37,309 nt of DNA from Exilibacterium sp. Lineage in GTDB: Bacteria > Pseudomonadota > Gammaproteobacteria > Pseudomonadales > Cellvibrionaceae. Location: the NCBI GenBank assembly GCA_028280195.1, contig JANQMH010000086.1, positions 1 to 37,309 on the forward strand, written 5' to 3'. Below the pieces are notes generated by a model, which did no database searches, had not been told where the DNA came from, and was given only the letters and a program-made list of their open reading frames with translations. Made by a program: the position numbers and the translations under genes. Each line of letters starts with the position of its first letter. Within the stretch, counting starts at the first letter, position 1. Positions 22,673 through 30,991 of this stretch are shown here, piece after piece.

Positions 22673-25222
22673 ATGTCCAGAAAACTCAGAGAGGCCATCC
22701 GCACCGTCAATCGGGCACTGGTAGCCGGCGGTTCGCTCGCGGCGCTGGCGATGGGCAGCCACAGCACGCTTGCGCAGCAGGGCGCCGAGCCGGTAAATGA
22801 AATTATCGAAGTGGTCGGCATTCGCGCCAGCCTCAGGCAGAGTCTGGATGTCAAGCGCTCCTCCGATTCCATCGTCGATGCCATCTCTTCCGAGGATATC
22901 GGCAAGTTCCCCGATAAGAATGTGGCGGAGTCGCTGCAGCGCGTGCCGGGCGTGACGATTCAACGGCAGTTCGGCGAAGGCGCTGCGGTCTCCATTCGCG
23001 GTGCCGGCCAGGACCTGACGCTGACGACGCTGAACGGCCAGAATGTCGCCTCCACCGGCTGGTTCGTGCTCGAGCCCGCCCGGCGCAGTTTTAACTACGA
23101 GCTGCTGCCCTCGGAACTGGTGGGCAGTGTCGAGGTTTACAAGAGTTCCCGGGCCGACCTGGCCGAGGGCGGTGTCGGCGGCACGGTGGTGGTCAATACC
23201 CGCAAGCCGCTGGACCTGGATGCCCTGTCGCTTTTCGGCGCCATCGAGGGCCAGTACCAGTCCGATTCCGAGGAGACCGACCCGCAGTACTCCGGCCTGG
23301 TGAGCTGGAAAAATGAAGCGGAGAATTTTGGTGTGCTGGTCTCCGCAGTGGCGCAGGAGCGCAGCCTGCAGCGCCAGGGCAACGAGGCGTTCTGGGCCTG
23401 GGGCGCGGGGCCGGTCGCCTTCGAGCAGCAGCGCGAGCGCTCCGCGTTTGCGGCGACATTCCAATACCGGCCCACCGAGGCGCTGGATATTGTCTTTAAC
23501 GCCATCGATATGGAGATGGAGGCGGACAATACCAACTATGCGCTGTGGCTGACGCGCGGCAGCGGCGGCGATACCGAACGGGTGGACGGCACGCCGGTGA
23601 GCGGCCCGTTGAATGTGGCGTTCTACCAGGCGCGGCCGCGCGAGGCGACCATGAATTCGGAAGTCTTCGACCTGACCCTAAACTACGCCGGCGATGGCTA
23701 CGACCTGAAGCTGCAGATTGGGGAAACCAACTCCACCGGTGGCACCGACTTTGAAATGGTGGTGAATGACGGCCTGGCGCCGGATATCTCCCAGGGGAGT
23801 TACGATTTCAGCGGCAGCGGCCAGCGCTGGAATATCCCCGGCTTCGATCTCGGCGCCTACGATCCGGGGGTGCTGGAGATGGGGGTCGGTCCGGCCTTTA
23901 ACCGCACACCGAAGACTGACGACGAGGAATACATTCAGGCTGATATCGAGTTCGATACCGATATCGGTCTGATCAAGTCGATCAAAACCGGTTTGAAATA
24001 TGCCGATCACAACAGCACCAGCCGGCGCTTCGAGTATATCCAGGCCGACGACTTCGACCCGTTTATTGCCACCGAGGGGATTACCCGCGGCACCATCGAT
24101 GCGGGGGCGGGCAATTTCAGAATTCTGCAACTCGATACCGACGCAGTGAAAGCCTGGGCCAAAAGCAGTATTGTCGGCCAGACCGAAGACCTGGGGTCTT
24201 ACAGTGAGATCGATGAAGAAAACCTTGCCGCTTATGTGATGGCGACTTATGAGGGCGACGGTTTTCGCGGTAACATCGGGATTCGCTATGTGACCACCGA
24301 CGCCACCTCCACTTATTTTTTCGAAGGGGTCAGAACCGAGACCGGCGCCGACTACTCGGAGGTGCTGCCGAGTTTCAATCTGGTGTTCGATCTGACTGAC
24401 GATACGATTTTCCGCGCCTCGGCGGCGCGGGTGCTGGCCCGCCCCCAGTATGTCGATATGTATGTCAACCCCAACGTGGTCGGCACCAACGACGAACTGC
24501 CGGACAACCAGTTCTGGATTGTCGGCAATATCGGCCTGCAGCCGTTTACTGCCGATCAGTTCGATATGGGGATCGAGTGGTATTTCGATGAGGGTTCGCT
24601 GCTGTCGTTCGGCTTTTTCACCAAGAACGTGAAGAATTTTGTCACCATCGACCAGAGCGAGGCCGGCGCCGATGAGATTCCTTTCCCGCTGCCACCGGAG
24701 GAGGCCGCTTTCGGCTGGACGGTACAGGAAAAAAACAACGGCCGCTCGGCCACCATCGAGGGCTTTGAACTTCAGTACCAGCAGGACTTCGGCAACGGTT
24801 TTGGCGGTATTTTCAATTATACTTACACCGATACCGAAACCGACAGGGACACTTTTACCGACGGCAACCCGTTTCTGAGCGACAGCTCCAAGGATTCCTT
24901 CAACGTTACCGGCTATTACGAGAGCAGCCTGTTCCAGGTGCGCCTCGCCTACAGCTGGCGCAGCGAGTATATGCTGCGCGAATCCGGCTCTTACGGCAAC
25001 CGCCTGCACGATGATTTCGGCACCCTGGACGTGAGCGCCTCCTGGTCGGTCACTGACAATATCGATATCACCTTCGATGCCAACAATCTGCTGGAGGAGG
25101 ACGTCAAGCAGTTCGGCAACGATGTGGTGGCCAGGGACGACAGCGGTTTTAACCGGGGTTTTCCCCTCTACGAATACGAAATGGCCCGCCGTATTTCGCT
25201 GGGAGTGGCATTCAAGTATTGA
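22673..25222 (+). CDS. TonB-dependent receptor for GlcNAc/chitooligosaccharides
   Basis: An 849-residue outer-membrane protein. A signal peptide (about 1-35) is followed by a TonB box (EIIEVVGIRAS, 43-53) and plug domain (SIVDAISSEDIGKFPDKNVA, LQRVPGVTIQR, GVGGTVVVNTR). A long barrel ends in LGVAFKY, whose terminal aromatic residue is the usual barrel-assembly signal. The plug text is typical of the large carbohydrate-related receptors of Caulobacter, Xanthomonas and Cellvibrio relatives. Its promoter carries two operators shared with the nag genes, so the likely ligand is GlcNAc or chitin oligomers. The stop overlaps a TTG four bases before the next gene start, so it is co-transcribed with the halogenase-family gene. 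Confidence 0.88.
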   Translation: MSRKLREAIRTVNRALVAGGSLAALAMGSHSTLAQQGAEPVNEIIEVVGIRASLRQSLDVKRSSDSIVDAISSEDIGKFPDKNVAESLQRVPGVTIQRQFGEGAAVSIRGAGQDLTLTTLNGQNVASTGWFVLEPARRSFNYELLPSELVGSVEVYKSSRADLAEGGVGGTVVVNTRKPLDLDALSLFGAIEGQYQSDSEETDPQYSGLVSWKNEAENFGVLVSAVAQERSLQRQGNEAFWAWGAGPVAFEQQRERSAFAATFQYRPTEALDIVFNAIDMEMEADNTNYALWLTRGSGGDTERVDGTPVSGPLNVAFYQARPREATMNSEVFDLTLNYAGDGYDLKLQIGETNSTGGTDFEMVVNDGLAPDISQGSYDFSGSGQRWNIPGFDLGAYDPGVLEMGVGPAFNRTPKTDDEEYIQADIEFDTDIGLIKSIKTGLKYADHNSTSRRFEYIQADDFDPFIATEGITRGTIDAGAGNFRILQLDTDAVKAWAKSSIVGQTEDLGSYSEIDEENLAAYVMATYEGDGFRGNIGIRYVTTDATSTYFFEGVRTETGADYSEVLPSFNLVFDLTDDTIFRASAARVLARPQYVDMYVNPNVVGTNDELPDNQFWIVGNIGLQPFTADQFDMGIEWYFDEGSLLSFGFFTKNVKNFVTIDQSEAGADEIPFPLPPEEAAFGWTVQEKNNGRSATIEGFELQYQQDFGNGFGGIFNYTYTDTETDRDTFTDGNPFLSDSSKDSFNVTGYYESSLFQVRLAYSWRSEYMLRESGSYGNRLHDDFGTLDVSASWSVTDNIDITFDANNLLEEDVKQFGNDVVARDDSGFNRGFPLYEYEMARRISLGVAFKY

Positions 25223-25224
25223 GT

Positions 25225-26850
25225 ATGGATGAAATCAGGCATGTCGTTATCGTCGGTGGCGGCACGGCCGGCTGGCTGACCGCCTGCCATCTGGCGAAAA
25301 AACTCCACGCCGATAGCGCCGGCGCCGGCCAGGTCATTTCGGGCAGAGTCTCTTCGGGTGAAGTCTCTTCGGGTGAAGTCTCTTCGGGTGAAGCCGCTCC
25401 GGTCAAAGTCACTCTGGTGGAATCGGCGCAGATTCCCACCATCGGCGTCGGCGAGGGCACTGTGCCCGCCATCCGCCAGAGCCTGCGCAGTCTCGGTATC
25501 AGCGAAACGGATTTTATCCGCGAATGCGACGCGACCTTCAAGCAGGGTATCAAGTTTGTCAACTGGCTGCGGCCCGAGGCGGATGACCCGGCGGATTTCT
25601 ACCACCACGTATTCGATTATCCGCAGATGGCCGATATCGATCTGACGCCTTACTGGCTGATGGGGGATGCAAAAAACACATCCTATGTCGATGCGGTTTC
25701 GATTCAGGGGCGCATCTGCGATCTGGGCCTTGGCCCCAAAACCATGACCCAGCCGGAATACCAAGGCGTGAGCAATTACGCCTATCACCTCGACGCCGCC
25801 AGCCTGGCCCGCTTTTTAACCCGGCACGCCACCACCCGCCTGGGTGTGCGGCACCTGCTGGCCAATGTGCAGGCGGTAAAGCTGGATGCGCAGGGCGGCA
25901 TCGATGCCATCGTTACCGACAGCGCCGGCGAGCTGAGCGCCGATCTTTTTGTCGACTGCAGCGGTTTTGCCTCACTGCTACTGGGCAAGGCCCTGGGTGT
26001 CGGGTTTATCGACAAAGGCGATATCCTGTTTGCCGATTGCGCCGTCGCCATGCAGGTGCCCTATGCGGCGGCGGATAGTCCCATCCCCAGCTACACCCTG
26101 GCGAGCGCGCGCGAGGCGGGCTGGATATGGGATATCGGCCTGTCTGAGCGGCGCGGCACCGGTTATGTCTATTCCAGCCGGTATACCGATGGCGACCGTG
26201 CCGAGCAGGTGCTGCGCGACTATATCGGCACGGCGGCGCAAACGCTGAGCTGCCGCCATATTCCGATGCAGGTGGGTTACCGGGAGACGTTCTGGCATAA
26301 AAACTGTGTCGCCATCGGCCTGTCACAGGGTTTTGTCGAGCCGCTCGAGGCGACTGGTATTCTGGTCTACGATGCCGCGGCAAGAATGCTGGCCGAACAG
26401 TTTCCCACCTGCCGGCAGGCGATGCCGGAGATCGCGCGGCGTTTTAACCGGCGCATCCGCTACGCCTGGGACCGGGTCATCGATTTCGTCAAGCTGCACT
26501 ATTATTTGTCGCAGCGCGACGACAGTGAGTTCTGGCGCGACAACCGCCGCAGTGAATACGCCCCGGCCAGCCTGCTGGAAAACCTGGCGCTGTGGCGTTA
26601 CCAGCCGCCGAGCGATTACGATTTCCCCAGCCGCTTCGAAATTTTCAATCTGCCGAACTACCTTTATGTGCTTTACGGCATGGATTTTTTTACCGGCGTG
26701 GAGGCGCTGGCTCCGCGATACCCCGAGCACACGCGGGCACAGCAGGCCTTTGCCCGTATGCGCGAGCTCGCCGGGCAGGTCGCCGCCGAACTGCCCTTGC
26801 ACCGCGATTTGATCGCCCGGGTAAAAAAATACGGCTTGCAAAAAGTCTGA
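25225..26850 (+). CDS. Tryptophan-halogenase-family flavoprotein of the GlcNAc operon
   Basis: A 541-residue FAD protein. The dinucleotide motif VIVGGGTAGW (8-17), IGVGEGTVPAIRQ (73 onward), Lys106 in CDATFKQGIKFVNW at the halogenase active-site lysine position, and WIWDIG in place of the WxWxIP motif of characterised halogenases are visible. Members of this family often follow TonB receptors in sugar clusters and their reaction is not established; a true halogenase role is doubtful. ATG 25225 is used; a TTG at 25219 is also possible. Residues 38-58 are a repeat insertion (VSSGE units) between the first FAD strand and the second. Confidence 0.82.
   Translation: MDEIRHVVIVGGGTAGWLTACHLAKKLHADSAGAGQVISGRVSSGEVSSGEVSSGEAAPVKVTLVESAQIPTIGVGEGTVPAIRQSLRSLGISETDFIRECDATFKQGIKFVNWLRPEADDPADFYHHVFDYPQMADIDLTPYWLMGDAKNTSYVDAVSIQGRICDLGLGPKTMTQPEYQGVSNYAYHLDAASLARFLTRHATTRLGVRHLLANVQAVKLDAQGGIDAIVTDSAGELSADLFVDCSGFASLLLGKALGVGFIDKGDILFADCAVAMQVPYAAADSPIPSYTLASAREAGWIWDIGLSERRGTGYVYSSRYTDGDRAEQVLRDYIGTAAQTLSCRHIPMQVGYRETFWHKNCVAIGLSQGFVEPLEATGILVYDAAARMLAEQFPTCRQAMPEIARRFNRRIRYAWDRVIDFVKLHYYLSQRDDSEFWRDNRRSEYAPASLLENLALWRYQPPSDYDFPSRFEIFNLPNYLYVLYGMDFFTGVEALAPRYPEHTRAQQAFARMRELAGQVAAELPLHRDLIARVKKYGLQKV
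25336..25395. repeat. Four 15-bp repeats inside the halogenase-family gene
   Basis: Units at 25336, 25351, 25366 and 25381; the two central ones are identical (TCTTCGGGTGAAGTC). They encode VSSGE repeats in a surface loop of the FAD domain. Confidence 0.9.
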
Positions 26851-26919
26851 GCCGCGCCTCGCAGACAAACCCCGGTAACGGCGAAGTCTGCCGTGAAGCG
26901 TCCCGGCCCCGGTTGCGGC

Positions 26920-26970
26920 TTGACAAGATTCTGTATCAGGATTAAGGTCTTAACATAAGACAACGTTGTC
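26920..26970 (+). promoter_or_regulatory. Promoter and GACAACGTTGTC operator of the kinase-symporter-nagX operon
   Basis: TTGACA at 26920-26925 and TAAGGT at 26943-26948 are 17 bases apart. The palindrome at 26959-26970 lies at about the start of transcription, where repressor binding would block initiation. The kinase gene starts 125 bases later. Confidence 0.7.
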
Positions 26971-27094
26971 AGCTGTAAGTGGTTTACTGAGCGATCTGCT
27001 GTGGAATCTATGGGCGGTGCAGTTTTATGTTTCTGTTTTATCTTGCCGGGTACACCCTGTTGAATAAGGCCGTGTATCCCCTGTCGATCTGCGG

Positions 27095-28033
27095 ATGGAC
27101 GCAAAAGTGAAAAGCGCTGAAGTAAACGATGGCGTCCTGTTTCTCGGCATAGACGGCGGTGGCAGCAAGTGCAGGGCGCGGCTGGTGTCCGCCGGCGGCG
27201 ATTATCTCGGCAGCGGCCTGGCGGGGCCGGCCAATCCGGTAAACGGCATCGAGGCTGCGCAGGAGTCGATAATTCGGGCGGCGCTGCTGGCGTTGCAGGA
27301 GGCGGGCTACGATGACGGCGCCATCGATACCGTGGTTGCCGGCGTGGCGCTGGCCGGTGTCAATATACCGCTACTGTGGCGGGCGATAAATGACTGGGCG
27401 CATCCTTTCCGGCGCATGTTTCTGACCACCGACCTGCACGCCGCCTGCCTCGGTGCGCACCGCGGTGGCGACGGCGCGGTGATTGTGGTCGGCACCGGTT
27501 CCTGCGGTTACGCCAGTGTCGGCAGCCGCAGCGCGACGCTGGGGGCCCACGGCTTTCAACTCGGCGACAAGGGCGGCGGCGCCTGGATCGGGCTGCAGGC
27601 GGTGCAGGCGGCGCTGCTCGCAGACGATGCGCTGGGCGGGGAGACGGCCCTGCTCGACGCCATTCAGGCATTTTACCACTGCCGCGTGCCGGAGCTGATC
27701 GAGCGCCTCGGCGGCGCCCGATCCTGCGAGTTTGCGCGCCTGGCGCCGCTGGTCTTTGACCTGGCCGCGCGCGGTGACGCGGTGGCGGATACCATTCTGC
27801 GTGACGGCGCCGCCTATATCGATGCGCTGGCGCTGAAGCTGCTCGACCTCAAGCCGCCGCGCCTGTCGATGATCGGCGGTGTGGCGGCCAGTCTGCTGCC
27901 GCGTTTGCGCGCCGATATCGCCGCGCAGATTTGCACACCGCTGGAGCCGCCCGAGGCCGGTTCGATTCATTTTGCCCGCAGCGAATACGCCAGAGTGACT
28001 GCGGCCGGCGACGGCAAGGTATTGCGGGCCTGA
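27095..28033 (+). CDS. BadF/BadG-family amino sugar kinase (GlcNAc or GlcN kinase)
   Basis: A 312-residue ASKHA-fold kinase: GIDGGGSK phosphate motif at 18-25, DLHAACLGAHRGGDGAVIVVGTGS in the second phosphate region, GDKGGGAWIGLQAV, and an adenosine motif MIGGVAASLLPRL. The length and motifs match bacterial N-acetylglucosamine/glucosamine kinases of the BadF type. In a cluster without a PTS, this enzyme should make GlcNAc-6-phosphate for NagA. It is the first gene after an operator-bearing promoter and is 46 bases before the symporter gene. Confidence 0.85.
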   Translation: MDAKVKSAEVNDGVLFLGIDGGGSKCRARLVSAGGDYLGSGLAGPANPVNGIEAAQESIIRAALLALQEAGYDDGAIDTVVAGVALAGVNIPLLWRAINDWAHPFRRMFLTTDLHAACLGAHRGGDGAVIVVGTGSCGYASVGSRSATLGAHGFQLGDKGGGAWIGLQAVQAALLADDALGGETALLDAIQAFYHCRVPELIERLGGARSCEFARLAPLVFDLAARGDAVADTILRDGAAYIDALALKLLDLKPPRLSMIGGVAASLLPRLRADIAAQICTPLEPPEAGSIHFARSEYARVTAAGDGKVLRA

Positions 28034-28079
28034 GGGCACTGCCGGCAGTAACAACAATGATCACAAGGCGGATAACGCG

Positions 28080-29816
28080 ATGCAATTGTCCTTTCTCGAC
28101 TGGTCCATTGTCGCGGCGGCGCTGGCAACGACGCTGATCATCGGCTTCTGGGTCAGCAAAAAAGCCTCCGCCGACAGCAGCACGTATTTTCTCGCCGGGC
28201 GCAATATGCCCTGGTGGCTGCTGGGGCTGTCGATGGTGGCGACCACTTTCTCCGCCGATACCCCCAACCTGGTAACCGATATCGTGCGTTCCCAGGGTAT
28301 TGCCGGCAACTGGGTGTGGTGGAGTATGCTGCTGACCGGCATGCTCACCACCTTTGTCTACGCCAAAATCTGGCGCCGCCTCGGCGTCACCACCGATGTG
28401 GAGTTTTACGAGCGGCGCTACAGCGGCCGGCCGGCGCGTTTTCTGCGCGGCTTTCGCGCGCTCTACCTGGGTATTTTTTTCAATGTCATGATCATGGCCA
28501 GTGTCACCCTGGCGGCGATCAAGATCGGCACGGTACTGTTTTCCGTATCGCCGCAAATGATTGTTATCACCGCCGGCCTGATTACGGTGATATTCAGCGC
28601 GGCGGGGGGATTTCTCGGCGTGCTGATTACCGATATGCTGCTGTTCGTGCTGGCCATGACCGGCTCCATTCTGGCCGCCTATTTTGCCGTCAACCACCCG
28701 GCGGTGGGCGGCCTGGACAATTTGTTCGCCAGTGCCGCGGTGGCCGATAAACTCGCCTTTGTGCCCGATCTGTCCGACCCCGACCAGTATATTCCGCTAT
28801 TGCTGGTACCGCTGCTGGTGCAGTGGTGGAGCGTCTGGTACCCGGGTTCGGAGCCGGGCGGCGGCGGCTATGTGGCGCAGCGCATGCTGGCGGCGAAAAA
28901 TGAAAATCACGCGGTGGCGGCCTCGGCGTTTTTCAATCTCTGTCACTACGCGGTCAGGCCCTGGCCGTGGATTCTGGTGGCGCTGTCGTCGCTGATCGTG
29001 TTTCCCGACCTGGCCAGTCTGGCCGCCGCGCTGCCCGGCGTGCCGGCGCATCTGGTGCAGCAGGATCTGGCCTACTCGGCGATGCTGACTTTTCTGCCCC
29101 ACGGGGTACTCGGCATTGTGGTGGCCTCGCTGGTGTCCGCCTATGTGTCGACGATTTCCACCAGCCTCAACTGGGGCGCCTCCTATTGTGTCAACGACTT
29201 TTACGCGCGCTTTATTCAGCCCAATGCCAGCGGCCGGCAGCAGGTGCTGGTGGGGCGCCTGGTTACTGTAGTGCTGATGGTGTTTGCCGGTGTGCTGGCG
29301 CTGATGCTGGAAAGTGCCCTGCAGGCATTTCGCCTGCTGTTGACTGTCGGCGCCGGCACCGGCCTGCTGTTTTTGCTGCGCTGGTTCTGGCCGCGTATCA
29401 ATGCCTGGAGCGAAATTGCCGCGATGGTGTTTTCATTTTTTGTCAGCCTGTTTTTCGAGTTCGGCCCGTTCGAATCGCTGCTGGCCTGGCAGAAGCTGGT
29501 GCTGAGTGTGGCGGTAACCACGCTGGGATGGGTGACGGTGACCCTGCTGACCGCGCCGACCGATGCCGCGGTACTGCGCCGCTTCGATGCCGATGTGGCG
29601 CTGCAGCCGGCAGAGATTAAGCAGGGCGCCTATGCGGCGCTGCTATCGACGCTGGGTATATACGGCGCGCTGTTTGCCACCGGTGCCGCATTGATGGGCA
29701 ACTACGCTGCCGCCGCCGGGCTGGTGGTGGCGACGGCGCTGGCGCTTTATCTGACCGTCTACTGGTTCAACCGCGCCGCCGCTGTGCGCACCGGTGCTGC
29801 CGTGGCCGCCCGCTAG
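28080..29816 (+). CDS. Sodium:solute symporter (SSS family), probable GlcNAc importer
   Basis: A 578-residue protein with about 13-14 membrane helices. The N-terminal part has LDWSIVAAALATTLIIGFWV, STYFLAGRNMPWWLLGLSMV and ATTFSADTPNLVTDIVRSQG, typical of the SSS/SGLT fold with the sodium-site region after helix 1. It probably brings GlcNAc or a small oligomer across the inner membrane with Na+, feeding the kinase encoded just upstream. AAGGCGG lies 9 bases before the ATG. The substrate is inferred only from the neighbours. Confidence 0.85.
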   Translation: MQLSFLDWSIVAAALATTLIIGFWVSKKASADSSTYFLAGRNMPWWLLGLSMVATTFSADTPNLVTDIVRSQGIAGNWVWWSMLLTGMLTTFVYAKIWRRLGVTTDVEFYERRYSGRPARFLRGFRALYLGIFFNVMIMASVTLAAIKIGTVLFSVSPQMIVITAGLITVIFSAAGGFLGVLITDMLLFVLAMTGSILAAYFAVNHPAVGGLDNLFASAAVADKLAFVPDLSDPDQYIPLLLVPLLVQWWSVWYPGSEPGGGGYVAQRMLAAKNENHAVAASAFFNLCHYAVRPWPWILVALSSLIVFPDLASLAAALPGVPAHLVQQDLAYSAMLTFLPHGVLGIVVASLVSAYVSTISTSLNWGASYCVNDFYARFIQPNASGRQQVLVGRLVTVVLMVFAGVLALMLESALQAFRLLLTVGAGTGLLFLLRWFWPRINAWSEIAAMVFSFFVSLFFEFGPFESLLAWQKLVLSVAVTTLGWVTVTLLTAPTDAAVLRRFDADVALQPAEIKQGAYAALLSTLGIYGALFATGAALMGNYAAAAGLVVATALALYLTVYWFNRAAAVRTGAAVAAR

Positions 29817-29865
29817 GCACAGTGTGTGTGCGATCACAGCCTGATCGTCGCGTGACAGCGGTGTG

Positions 29866-30957
29866 ATGGCAGCGGGGCGCTTCGAGGCACTGGATATCTT
29901 CCGCGGTTATACTGTCGCCGCCATGATTCTGGTCAACACCCCCGGTTCTTGGGCGCATATCCATGCGCCCTTGCGCCACGCCCACTGGCACGGCTGGACG
30001 CCCACGGATTTGGTTTTTCCGTTCTTTTTGTTTATCGTCGGTGCGGCGATGTATTTTTCCCTGCCCAAAACCGCAGCGGCGCCGGGCCCGGCGCAGCTTG
30101 GTAAAATCCTGCGCCGCGCTGCGGTGATTTTTCTGCTGGGGCTGTTGCTCAATGCCTTTCCCTTTCAGGAACCGCTGGCGCAGCTGCGCATCATGGGTGT
30201 CCTGCAGCGTATCGCCCTGGTGTATTTACTGGCGGCACTGCTGCTTATGTATTTCGATCAAACCGCCAGAGCCATAGTGGTTGTGGTATTGCTGCTGGGG
30301 TACTGGTGGCTGCTCAGCGGCGGCGGCTATACGCCGGCCTCCAATGTGGTGCGCAGCGTCGATCTGGCGCTGCTTGGGGAAAGCCATATGTGGCGGCTCG
30401 GCGATACGGCCTTTGAGCCGGAGGGCCTGCTGAGCACACTGCCGGCGACCGCCAGTGCCCTGGCCGGCTATGAAATCACCCGCCTGCTGGTTGCGCGGCC
30501 CGGCATGTATTCGAGAATGGTACTGTTATTGAGCCTGGGCGCCGCATTGACAGCGGCGGGCCTGATCTGGGATCGCTGGCTGCCGATCAATAAATCCCTG
30601 TGGACGCCCTCGTTTGTGCTGCTGAGTACCGGTATGGCCGCCTGGGGGCTGGCGGCCTGTGTCTGCCTGGCCGGCTTCACAGCCACCGCCAGGCCGGCTT
30701 TCATCGGCCGCGTCTACGGTTTGAATCCGCTGTTCATTTATGTGCTGTCGTGGCTGTGGGTGGAGAGCTGTATCGCCTTTATCGAAGTCGGCGACGGGGC
30801 TGGCGCCACCATTGACGGCTACACCGCCCTGTACCGGTGGTTTCTGTCGGGGCTGAGTCCGGTTAACGCGTCGCTGGCTTTCGCACTGTTGCATGTGGCC
30901 CTGTTCTGGTTGCTTGCATGGGTGCTGTACCGGCGCAATGTGCTTATCAAACTGTAG
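29866..30957 (+). CDS. nagX: NagX-like acyltransferase-family membrane protein (DUF5009/HGSNAT type)
   Basis: A 363-residue protein with about ten membrane helices. It begins with RFEALDIFRGYTVAAMILVN and then HAHWHGWTPTDLVFPFFLFIVG, the signature of the heparan-alpha-glucosaminide N-acetyltransferase-like family. NagX is a regular member of proteobacterial GlcNAc clusters and is thought to modify or transport amino sugars across the inner membrane, possibly by transmembrane acetyl transfer; its exact activity is not settled. ATG 29866 is preferred over GTG 29863. It converges on the GH20 gene. Confidence 0.85.
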   Translation: MAAGRFEALDIFRGYTVAAMILVNTPGSWAHIHAPLRHAHWHGWTPTDLVFPFFLFIVGAAMYFSLPKTAAAPGPAQLGKILRRAAVIFLLGLLLNAFPFQEPLAQLRIMGVLQRIALVYLLAALLLMYFDQTARAIVVVVLLLGYWWLLSGGGYTPASNVVRSVDLALLGESHMWRLGDTAFEPEGLLSTLPATASALAGYEITRLLVARPGMYSRMVLLLSLGAALTAAGLIWDRWLPINKSLWTPSFVLLSTGMAAWGLAACVCLAGFTATARPAFIGRVYGLNPLFIYVLSWLWVESCIAFIEVGDGAGATIDGYTALYRWFLSGLSPVNASLAFALLHVALFWLLAWVLYRRNVLIKL

Positions 30958-30980
30958 GCGCTCTAAACTGTAGGCGCTCT
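30949..30980. repeat. Perfect 16-bp tandem duplication at the nagX/GH20 junction
   Basis: AAACTGTAGGCGCTCT occurs at 30949-30964 and 30965-30980 without mismatch. The first copy contains the nagX stop. It looks recent. Confidence 0.95.
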
Positions 30981-30991
30981 AGTTGAGCGCC
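30973..30991. terminator. Hairpin between convergent nagX and GH20 genes
   Basis: GGCGCTC, a TAGTT loop and GAGCGCC form a perfect 7-bp stem. It overlaps the last codons of the GH20 gene and lacks a T tract, so it is a possible weak two-way terminator. Confidence 0.4.

Noticed and set aside
30526-30894. Minus-strand open frame within nagX
   Set aside because: Gln/Arg-rich shadow frame typical of GC-rich DNA; the plus-strand nagX frame has strong family motifs.
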